The position numbers and the translations under genes are program-made. Of a DNA stretch of 14,639 bases, positions 7,981-14,639 are shown in pieces; the stretch's first letter is position 1; every line of letters starts with the position of its first letter. This DNA comes from Stemphylium vesicarium (lineage: Eukaryota > Ascomycota > Dothideomycetes > Pleosporales > Pleosporaceae): positions 1 to 14,639 of the forward strand of contig QXCR01000338.1 in assembly GCA_004380135.1 (NCBI GenBank), in the 5' to 3' direction. The notes under the pieces are model-generated. The model saw only the letters and a program-made list of their open reading frames with translations. It did not search any database and was not told where the DNA came from.

Positions 7981-8345
7981 TCCAGGAACAACAACTGGCT
8001 GGCTTCTTTGTACCGTGGCGTCGTGAGCCTTACCGGCCAAGGCCATGCTCTACAGGGCTCCATCCTTCGCGCATCCTGCAAACTATACCATGTTGTTCCT
8101 CGGTGCCGTTTAGGCTAAGGTGGTTATGGTCGCACGTCGACAGTGACGATGCGCGCGCCGGGATGACTGTCGCCTTTCGGAAGTGATTAGTCACGGCTGC
8201 TTATCGATACTGCACCCGCAATCGCGGCATCTGACTCAAATCAGCGGCCAGCTCGCCAATAACGCTTCCACAGCCATGCACGTCTTCATGTCCCCTCGGT
8301 GACTATCCGAATCAAGCTCTTCACATTCCTTCGTACCTTCAGACC

Positions 8346-9752
8346 ATGGCTGAACCCAGGCCGCGCCAGCGCAAGTTTGCGCCTCGGTCGCGCACAGGCT
8401 GCTTGACTTGTCGAACCCGGCGGAAGAGATGCGATAACGCGCAGCCTCAATGCGCCAACTGCGCACGACTCAACCTCAAATGCGAATGGCAGGCTCCCAG
8501 GAAAATCGTATCAGAATCGCCCCCTCCCCGCTCCTGCTCTGAGAGTCCTGACCTCCAGGTCGCAGTCCCTTTGCGAAACTCGCTGGATCCTTGGGATGCG
8601 CTCCCGGGCGATCCAGGAGCCGAGAGAATGCATCTGCTACAATACTACGTAGAAGCATTCGTGCCCAGCGTGCAAGTAGCCCCTATAGCTACAAGCTTCT
8701 ACACCAGTCTCTACATGCCCTGGTCTTTCCAGATCGAAGGTATGCTCGATGCCATCCTCGCCATTTCCTCCGCCCAGCTGGCACGAAGAAGTCAGGACCC
8801 AGACCGTGCCAAGCATCTCCGAGCTGTCTCTTCCCGCCACGAGAGGAACTGCTACGACTTCATCAGAGACCGCTTGTCTCCCTCTGGGGGGCTACCAAAG
8901 GACACGTATCAGGTTACCGCCGTCATCTTAATCTTGGTCGGCTTGGAAGCGCTCAACGGAGTAAAGACTACCAGATGGATTTCTCAACTACGGAGTGTGC
9001 AGCGCATTCTGAGCTCACTCTCTCCAGAGCAGAGTATCATGGACTGCATTGAAGTCGACTCCTTACATCGACACTTCACATACCACTTTGCATCTGCATC
9101 CCTGATGGCGCGCGTATCCAACGCCGGGAAAGCCTGCTCAGCGGAACAAGGCTTACTCTCCATCAGTGCTGCTCTTATGCCAGGCACTATCGATCCTCTC
9201 ATGGGCATCTCGTATCAGCTCTGCGATCTCATTTCCCGCATTCAGTATGTCACTGCTTCTAATCCAGCCTTTCCACTTGCAACCGAAGCATCATTCACTG
9301 TCATCGAGCAAGGCATACAAAATTGGAGCTATGATAATCCATTTGCGTTAGGCGTTGACGCGCCCATAGCCCTCGATTTGATTGCTCTGGCAGAAGCTTA
9401 CCGTCTTGCCGCACTCATTCAGCTGTACCGAACTTCGCCCAGCCACTCGTCGCAAATCCCAGGCTGCGCGTCACGTACAATGGATTTCATTGCGCGCATC
9501 CCACCAGGAAGTGCCGCTGAGTCAAGCTTACTATATCCCATCTTCCTAGCTGGCGCTGAACTCGATGATGAAAGCGCCATTGAGCAGTGCTTTAAGAGAC
9601 TGGAAGGTATCCGGAACCGAAACCGCTATGAGAATGTCGACTGTGTACAAAAGGTATTGAGAGAGGTTTGGAGGCCAAAGTTAGAGGGTGGGCAGCGAAG
9701 GGACTGGGAGGAAGTTGTGAGGGAGTGGAACTGGTCCTTCACCCTAGGATGA
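8346..9752 (+). CDS. Zn(II)2Cys6 fungal transcription factor
   Basis: Intronless frame of 468 residues. The N-terminus carries a textbook binuclear zinc cluster, cysteines at 19, 22, 29, 36, 39 and 46 (C-x2-C-x6-C-x6-C-x2-C-x6-C), preceded by a basic stretch with Arg/Lys. A Ser/Pro-rich linker (about 52-80) follows. The rest (about residues 95-460) is helical and resembles the fungal-specific regulator domain of the PF11951 type: MHLLQYYVEAFVPSV near its start, then IEGMLDAILAISSAQLARRS. Such proteins bind CGG-containing sites in the nucleus and act as pathway-specific regulators. Start chosen as the first ATG, with a near-ideal context. Its neighbours are a divergent acid phosphatase and a downstream broken dehydrogenase; whether it controls either is unknown. 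Target genes cannot be deduced. Confidence 0.9.
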   Translation: MAEPRPRQRKFAPRSRTGCLTCRTRRKRCDNAQPQCANCARLNLKCEWQAPRKIVSESPPPRSCSESPDLQVAVPLRNSLDPWDALPGDPGAERMHLLQYYVEAFVPSVQVAPIATSFYTSLYMPWSFQIEGMLDAILAISSAQLARRSQDPDRAKHLRAVSSRHERNCYDFIRDRLSPSGGLPKDTYQVTAVILILVGLEALNGVKTTRWISQLRSVQRILSSLSPEQSIMDCIEVDSLHRHFTYHFASASLMARVSNAGKACSAEQGLLSISAALMPGTIDPLMGISYQLCDLISRIQYVTASNPAFPLATEASFTVIEQGIQNWSYDNPFALGVDAPIALDLIALAEAYRLAALIQLYRTSPSHSSQIPGCASRTMDFIARIPPGSAAESSLLYPIFLAGAELDDESAIEQCFKRLEGIRNRNRYENVDCVQKVLREVWRPKLEGGQRRDWEEVVREWNWSFTLG

Positions 9753-10386
9753 GCACTCTGAAGCTACATTGATCTACCATGGTACTGCCGTGCTCATCTC
9801 GCGGATTCCACGGGTTGCACCGTTGACATTACCTCACTATGCACACCTTTTCCCTTGAGGCAGCATTCACACTATTGAAAACACGTATAGGTTCCAGAAT
9901 TTTCATGGGGAACCCGTTAGAGCGCACATGACGTCCGCGACGCGCTGCTGTCGTGAGCCAAATACTGAAAGCCGCCTTGTTCGTTCCCCGCGAATGCATG
10001 GCTTGGCCTACCCCGCGCCTGATCCTGAGCTTCCAACAGATACCCAGCGCGCCCTTATTCTCCCATTGTTACCACTGCATTCCTTCTAGGAGCTGTGGTA
10101 GCTTAAGCCTACTCAAATATGACGCCACTTAGGATCTGGCCTAGTTTTCCTCGCTTTCACCCCTCACGCGACGTTCGACTGTACCTTAATGATCAACGTT
10201 TGGGTAACAATCCCTTATGAACAAATCTGTACAAGGGTAGGCCTTTTCCAACTTCCCAGACGCAGACTCAAGTCAGACATCTTATTCTATTTGTTCTCGC
10301 GACGTACCATACATACCAGCAAAAGCCCTTCACTTCCTTCACGCTTTCACATACTCAGCAAAACGAACGACGCAGGCGCTCCCACG
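9753..10386. other. Intergenic region before the dehydrogenase pseudogene
   Basis: Normal base composition, no recognisable gene. The plus-strand frame that includes the dehydrogenase start is open back to an ATG at 10189. The extra 66 residues include RRTIHTSKSPSLPSR, which could resemble a targeting peptide, but the ATG at 10387 (context ACGATGG) fits the family's usual start better. Confidence 0.4.
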
Positions 10387-11294
10387 ATGGCGAAGCCAGC
10401 CACTTTCGACACCCCTCAGAATACCTCTAACCTGCAAGGCCGCTCTGTACTCATCACAGGCGCTGCGTCGGGTATTGGCCTGGCAAGCGCATTCAGAATG
10501 GCCGAGACAGGCGCTGTCGTGATCATTGCAGATGTTCACAACATGCCCGGCACCACATCTAAGGATCTGATTGCTCGAGGCCTTCGAATACAGTTCGTGC
10601 AGTGCGACGTAACCTCTTACGAGCCCTAGCGTCTTTATTCCATTCGGCTATTGAGTTCGGTGATGGCCAGGTTGATGTCGTGGTACCGAACGCTGGCATC
10701 CTCGCTGAGAAATGCCTTTTTGACATGGTCCCCGAAACCTTGCCGGAAACACATGACCCTCCGCCTCCACGACCAAGCATTTCAACAATGTCCGTTAACC
10801 TCCAGTCGGTGTGAAACACTTGCTATCTTGCATTGCATTACTTCCGCCTCTTACGTGCTGCAGCCACGAGTTTTAACCCGGCCATTGTGCTCGTAGCTTC
10901 CCTGGCAGGCTACATAGGCTACCCTCACAACACAGCACACAGCGTGTCTAAGCTCGGTGTGCGGGGTCTTTTCTACGGACTTCGAGAGCGAGCCCTGCAC
11001 TCATCCATTCGAGTCAACCTTGTCGCGCCACGGTACGTTGACACTGCCATCACCATGCAGCCCGATTTCCTGAAACAAATCGGATCTTTTCTTGACCTAG
11101 TGGCCTTTGCTTCCGTAGATCGTGTGGGGGATGCAATCACAAGGTTCGCATCGGCACAAGACTTATGCAAGAGAAGCGTCGGCGTTTTTCCTAGAGGAAA
11201 CGAAGATATTGGTGATGACTTAGAAGGCGGCTATGGTGGGGCGGTAGTGAGTAAACACATGCGAGAGGTGAAATCCGTACTTGTCTGGAGTTGA
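10387..11294 (+). pseudogene. Short-chain dehydrogenase/reductase, inactivated
   Basis: A functional relative would be an NAD(P)-dependent alcohol/ketone oxidoreductase with a Rossmann fold. Homologous segments run in order: cofactor motif TGAASGIG, then ADV and CDVTS (10387-10619), VDVVVPNAG and MSVNLQSV (10640-10811), LALHYFRLL, IVLVASLAGYIG with the catalytic Ser, SKLGVRGL with the catalytic Lys, IRVNLVAPRYVDT, DDLEGGYGG. Three lesions are visible. A shift of one base between CDVTSYEP and ASLFHSAIEF near 10625, consistent with a 1-nt deletion, is the first. An in-frame TGA at 10812-10814 is the second. The catalytic Tyr of YxxxK is His (HSVSK) is the third. The second and third segments share one frame. 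Short introns could be forced to bypass the lesions but would remove conserved residues. It lies at the edge of a transposon-rich region. Confidence 0.82.
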
Positions 11295-11456
11295 AGGCGA
11301 GGCAGGAACAGAGCGGGGGATAATTCTAGATAATAGATCTTTCTAATAATATTAATAGTGTACTAGCGTATAAAGATAACGTCCTCCACCACTAAATGGC
11401 GCACCTCTACACAAAACTATCTTTGCACATTAATAATACTCTAATAACATAGGTGC
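11295..11456. other. Boundary between gene island and AT-rich mobile DNA
   Basis: Composition changes from balanced to AT-rich about 30 bp after the pseudogene stop. No gene, inverted repeat pair or duplicated target site was recognised. Confidence 0.35.
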
Positions 11457-11657
11457 TGTAAGGAGTATTTGGGCAGGCATTGAGATATTGGTATAGACTT
11501 GTATTGAGACGAATCCTTGAGGAGCTATCGAGGCTTCCAGAGGGATGATATATACCTACAGCACGTGACTGTAGCTAGTGAGGGCCGACGGTGGCCCGAA
11601 GGGTCCCCGGTGGCTTGCCTGCCTATGGCTAAGACCTATGGCGTTGGAATTGTTACA
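11457..11657 (-). mobile_element. Candidate solo LTR of a retrotransposon
   Basis: A 201-bp island of higher GC between AT-rich flanks. Read on the minus strand it begins TGTAACAATTCC and ends CTCCTTACA, so it has the TG...CA ends and short inverted termini of an LTR. It also holds a TATATATC followed downstream by a CTCAATAC...CAATATCTCAAT stretch like the transcribed part of fungal Ty1/copia LTRs as I remember them. The 5 bp on the two sides (GGTGC and GACAA) do not match, so no target duplication is seen. It could be a rearranged LTR or another repeat type. Confidence 0.42.
11556..11574. repeat. Near-palindrome centred on an E-box
   Basis: CTACAG-CACGTGA-CTGTAG: 6-bp arms around CACGTG, with a single base missing from a perfect 20-bp palindrome. 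It lies 10 bp upstream of the TATA-like motif on the minus strand of the candidate LTR, a fitting place for an activator site. Confidence 0.5.
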
Positions 11658-12077
11658 GACAAAAAATAAAGGCCTCTTCTAGTTTAAGAATATATAGTAG
11701 GGTGATAATAAAAAACCCTTAAAAAAGTAACCTTTTTTAAAGCTACATATCTAGATAAGTAGACTAGCTATAGTTAGGATCTTTAGTGTTTTAGAAAGCT
11801 TAGAGCTTCTTCTTTAAGTTATTATCTCTTAATAGCTACTTAGTAAGCTCTTACTAGCGTAATTTTAGTAGTGTTAGAGTGTAGTAAAAGCTCTCTTATT
11901 TCTAAGCTATAAGTTCTTGTTTGTAGTATCAATTTTACTAAAAATTTAATGTACTATTATATACGTTTAGTCATATAATATATCTCTATTAAAAGATTTT
12001 CGATATATTTCTGCAGTAGTTAGATTAAAAAGTTATTTTTTAAGCTTTTAGTATATTAAAATAGCTAGATCTAGTAA
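11658..12077. other. AT-rich RIP-damaged repeat DNA, no gene recognised
   Basis: Very AT-rich with frequent TA steps. It lies downstream of the stop of the Tc1/mariner remnant on the minus strand, so part of it should be that element's 3' end. I could not identify its terminal repeat. Confidence 0.4.
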
Positions 12078-12331
12078 CTAGTACTTAGTATACTAGCCTT
12101 TAGCTAGTTTAACTACCTTATAACGTCTAGGTAAAGATATAATATAGTTATCTATTACTTCTTATGGTATTTATTCCTACTCCTCTAAAATTACTTTTTT
12201 AAATAATTTTACTACCTTTATACTAGCACCTAGGCCTAAAGAGGCACTAGGCCTTCTTACTAGCCTATTCTTAAGTAAGCTCTAAAGGTTTTCTATGGAA
12301 TTTAGATCTAGGCTATAAGTAGGATACTTAA
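12078..12331 (-). pseudogene. Tc1/mariner transposase, C-terminal fragment
   Basis: Minus-strand frame from about 12331 to a TAG at 12080-12078, without any indel. It opens with YPTYSLDLNSIENL, the signature around the third catalytic residue of Tc1/mariner enzymes (usually PxYSPDLNPIENLW), with the Glu kept. It continues SLLKNRLVRRPS, then VILEE...EVIDNYIISLPRRYKVV and ends KG-YTKY. Internal stops stand where Trp or Gln is expected, as TGG to TAG and CAA to TAA changes give. The N-terminal two thirds, with both catalytic Asp residues, is missing: the frame is cut exactly where a GC-rich LTR-like sequence begins at 12332. This is a different superfamily branch from the Fot1/pogo elements in the window. 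Non-functional. Confidence 0.78.
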
Positions 12332-12412
12332 TGTAACGGGCTGAACGCCCTTCGGTAGAGCTCCTCGATAGAATCTCGGTAAACGCGTCTGATAGACGCT
12401 CAGATCACCTTA
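12332..12412. mobile_element. GC-rich LTR-end-like fragment
   Basis: An 81-bp unmutated island, starting TGTAACGGGCTGAACGCCC, in an otherwise AT-rich stretch. TGTAAC is a typical first hexamer of an LTR (or GTTACA the last, read on the minus strand). A perfect hairpin, GCGTCT-GAT-AGACGC, lies at 12385-12399. It interrupts the Tc1/mariner reading frame precisely, so it marks an insertion or recombination boundary. The other end was not found; the element may extend to 12780 in mutated form. Confidence 0.4.
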
Positions 12413-12780
12413 GACTAATATTTATCTAATAGGTAGATAAATACTAGCGTAGATAGAATAATAGCTCTTTATTAAATATAATCTATTATATACTTAGCCT
12501 TATTATTAGCTATTTACTTCTTAAGTACTTCTAGAGCTAGCCTCTTATATTTTATATTTAATTCTAATTAATAGAGCCTCCCTATAAAGCTCTATTAATG
12601 CGTTATACGTTAAGATCTTTAACTACTACTTTATTACGCGCGTATAGGTTAACCTACTATTTAAAATTAGTATTATTTATAGTATAAAAGACTTTTAGAT
12701 AATAGCTAAATAATCTACTATAAAATAGTAAGTCTATCTAGTAAATCTTTATAAGAAATAGTTACTAAAGGTTAATAACG
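12413..12780. other. AT-rich RIP-damaged DNA, unidentified repeat
   Basis: Heavily AT-rich. A minus-strand frame around 12605-12510 reads LIELYREALLIRIKYKI, a stop, then EASSRST, and could be the end of a decayed coding region with Gln-to-stop changes, but I do not recognise the family. It forms the left target flank of the complete Fot1-type element. Confidence 0.35.
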
Positions 12781-12782
12781 TA

Positions 12783-12840
12783 CCTCACGGGTTCGTGCAC
12801 CACACAGGTTCGTGCACCACTTTTACCAAGCCCCCACCAA
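12783..12840 (+). repeat. Left terminal inverted repeat
   Basis: Starts CCTCACGGGTTCGTGCACC and contains two 17-bp units (12785-12801 and 12802-12818) sharing GGTTCGTGCACC. It pairs with 14579-14636 over 57 of 58 positions. Confidence 0.92.
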
Positions 12841-12857
12841 CTCTACCTCTATACGTG

Positions 12858-14513
12858 ATGCCTTAATAATAACACTAGATAGAGCCTTCTAATAAGCGTT
12901 AAATATAGACTACCCTTTAAGCTCTTAAATAAGACGCGATACTTTCTTTATAACGCGCTATAGCTATTTATAAAGTTACTTATATAATACTAAGCTACTA
13001 ACGCGTAAGATAGACTCTATAAGTAGATCGCTAGCCTAAATTAAGGAATCTAATAAAGACTAAGGAGGGCGTAGTTATTAAGTATATACTTAACCTTATT
13101 TCGCGTAGATTCCCCCCTAGGCTCGTAGCTATAGCTAATATAGCTAATTCCTTACGCGTAGAGCGTAATCTAGGCTAGGTTAGCTTAAACTAGCCTAGTA
13201 CGTAGGTTATACACCGCCCTAAGTTTATAATAAAGTTTAATTATAAGTATAATTATAAGAGAGTACTCTACGAGAATTCTAAGATTATCTAGAGCTAGTT
13301 TTGCCTAATAGCTAATATAAAAGCTAAGTATAGTATCTAAGATAAAGATACGTATAACTTTAATAAGTTAGGCTTTATAATAAGTTAGATATTAACTAGA
13401 GTAGTTATTATAGCTTTAGAGAGATAAGAAAGGCTAAAGGTAATATAGTAAGATAATAGAGAGTAGATAATAGTTATCTAGAGTATTAATATAATAAGAT
13501 AAGCTATTTTACTTTTTATTATCTTTAAGAGCTACTATTACCTCTCTACTTAGTATAAAGAGAAGAATCTATCTTAAGACTAGGTTATTATAGTCTCTAA
13601 GAATAGCTAGATAATAAATAAGCTTAAGCTATAGTAGTTAAAGCACTTTAATAAGTATATAAAGAGGAAGGTTATAGGCGCTTATTAACTTCTTATTATT
13701 AATAGCTATAAGAGCTATAACTTACTTAATTTCTAGTAGTACTATAAGGAGAATAAGATTATTACTATCTATATACCTCTACACTTATCGCACCTCCTAT
13801 AGCCTCTTAATATAGGATGTTTTACCTCTTTAAAGAAGGCGTATAGGTACTAAGCTAAAGATCTTATACGTAACTAGATTACCTATATTATAAAGCTTAA
13901 GTTCTTACTATACTTTATACGCGCCTATAATATAGTAATTACTTCTAGTAATATCTAAGAAGGGTTTTAAGGCGCTAGATTAGTCTTATTTAATCTAGAA
14001 TAAGTTATAATAGCCCTTAACGTCTAGTTACGTACTCTATTACTACTACTACCTATTAATACTAAGCCCTAGTAGTCGCAAACTCTAAGCAATACCCTTA
14101 AATTAGGGTCGTAATTAACGCTTATTAAGGAAAGGATTTAGAAGTATATAGATAGCTTACTAACGTCTATAGTAAAGGCCTTTAAGAAGGTCTTAAAGAG
14201 AGTAGCGATTATTGCGCATAAGCTAGTATTAGCGCAAAAGGAGATTATAGAGCTTTGAGCGGTAAATAAGGCTACTACGCGATATAGATCGCATAAAAGA
14301 AAGCGGGTTTAGGCAGAAGGGACCTTAATAGTTAAGAATAGAGCTCGTCTAACTGCTCTAAAGGAGTTTGGGGCGCGTAGTGATGGGAAGAAGGCAAAGA
14401 AGCAGGTACGCGCTGAAGGAGGTGAGCCAACTCAAAGGCGCTGCAGACAGTGCAATCAGACTGGGCATAATGCGCGTACGTGTAAGCAAGCAGTAGAAGT
14501 AGACTCTGAATAA
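12858..14513 (+). pseudogene. Fot1/pogo transposase, full length, RIP-inactivated
   Basis: From the ATG at 12858 to the TAA at 14511-14513 there are 552 codons in one frame; all anchors I read (HTH region from 13050, 13341, 13701, 13809, 14442) are in phase, so no frameshift is seen, only many stops. In order: an N-terminal helix-turn-helix, a CENP-B-type DNA-binding region with FPPRL (about residues 65-150), the D-D-D core, a linker, and a CCHC zinc knuckle with C529, C532, H537 and C542. All three catalytic Asp codons now read AAT: YNFD to YNFN (residue 169), DGH to NSY (282) and QPLD to stop-PLN (318). The 35-residue gap between the second and third fits DD35D. The last 400 bp is much less mutated than the rest. 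Dead, but recently enough that its ends are nearly identical. Confidence 0.9.
14442..14483 (+). other. Intact CCHC zinc knuckle in the transposase tail
   Basis: Reads CRQCNQTGHNARTC, spacing C-x2-C-x4-H-x4-C. It is undamaged here, whereas the matching segment of the left element (1542-1583) has all four ligands changed to Tyr. In this family the knuckle is thought to help bind nucleic acid. Confidence 0.85.
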
Positions 14514-14578
14514 TATCTCGTGTTATATTGCTCTATACAGGGCCAAAGTGGGCTGTTTTGCGCCAGAATGGGGTGGTT

Positions 14579-14636
14579 TTGGTGGGGGCTTGGCAAAAGT
14601 GGTGCACGAACCTGTGTGGTGCACGAACCCGTGAGG
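14579..14636 (+). repeat. Right terminal inverted repeat
   Basis: Holds the tandem 17-bp units GGTGCACGAACCTGTGT (14601-14617) and GGTGCACGAACCCGTGA (14618-14634), then GG and the TA target duplication. Confidence 0.92.
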
Positions 14637-14639
14637 TAC

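Larger units (their letters stand above)
7787..8345. promoter_or_regulatory. Shared divergent promoter region
   Basis: 559 bp between the start codons of the phosphatase (minus) and the Zn2Cys6 regulator (plus). It holds the TATA-like element and the CACGTGGG site listed separately. Short frames inside it, such as minus 7854-8081, have no recognisable motif. The regulator start at 8346 has a good context, ACCATGG. Confidence 0.6.
12783..14636 (+). mobile_element. Complete Fot1/pogo-type DNA transposon, 1,854 bp
   Basis: Both ends are present. The 58-bp inverted repeats at 12783-12840 and 14579-14636 differ at one base (A at 12825 where the other copy implies G, a RIP-type change). TA stands outside each end (12781-12782 and 14637-14638), the target duplication of the Tc1/pogo group. 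One transposase frame fills the interior. Each inverted repeat contains two tandem 17-bp units. The size is normal for Fot1-like elements. The last base of the window is one base past the right TA, so its right neighbour is not visible. Confidence 0.92.

Noticed and set aside
7854..8081. Minus-strand frame upstream of the phosphatase with a hydrophobic stretch
   Set aside because: It lies in the promoter, overlaps the TATA-like and CACGTG sites and has no start context or similarity I recognise.
10189..10386. 66-residue N-terminal extension of the dehydrogenase as a mitochondrial presequence
   Set aside because: The frame is open, but the usual family start and a better ATG context are at 10387; no further support.
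10609..10670. A 62-nt GT-AG intron in the dehydrogenase
   Set aside because: It would remove the conserved segment between CDVT and VDVVVPNAG, which is clearly coding by similarity; a frameshift explains the data better.
1..14639. tRNA, rRNA, CRISPR arrays, bacterial operon signals
   Set aside because: None seen. Direct repeats here are transposon ends, and gene structure is eukaryotic.

Overview
The window looks like a piece of a filamentous ascomycete genome (Pezizomycotina, most likely a dothideomycete such as a Pleosporales species). The grounds are a 60-nt GT-AG intron, a Zn(II)2Cys6 regulator, a PF07247-type acetyltransferase, a secreted histidine acid phosphatase, and transposon remnants whose damage is almost entirely C-to-T / G-to-A transitions, as left by repeat-induced point mutation (RIP). 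The species assignment is inference.

Layout. Positions 1-2491 are a stack of transposon-derived DNA: the 5' part of a small Cys-rich reading frame (minus strand, runs off the left edge), a cluster of GGGATGG/CCATCCC motifs, the 3' part of a Fot1/pogo-type element (about 840-1737), and the 3' part of a second pogo-like element (1740-2491). Positions 2504-11294 form a base-balanced gene island. It holds an intronless alcohol-acetyltransferase-like gene (2839-4266), a probable small conserved gene (4753-5040, minus), a two-exon secreted acid phosphatase (6278-7786, minus), a divergently placed Zn2Cys6 transcription factor (8346-9752, plus) and a short-chain dehydrogenase pseudogene (10387-11294). 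Positions 11300-14639 are again AT-rich mobile DNA: a candidate solo LTR, the C-terminal part of a Tc1/mariner transposase, a GC-rich LTR-like fragment, and a complete 1,854-bp Fot1-type element (12783-14636) with 58-bp inverted repeats and TA target duplications.

How the parts relate. The phosphatase and the transcription factor share a 559-bp divergent intergenic region that carries a GCACGTGGG motif, the strong site type of Pho4/NUC-1 phosphate regulators. The acetyltransferase, regulator and broken dehydrogenase could be remnants of a small metabolic cluster, but nothing in the sequence proves that. I see no clear new multi-gene system. The most striking structure is in the transposons: three pogo-like elements each end in two tandem 17-bp repeats of unrelated sequence, and in the complete element all three catalytic aspartates have become asparagine by transitions in one otherwise unshifted reading frame.
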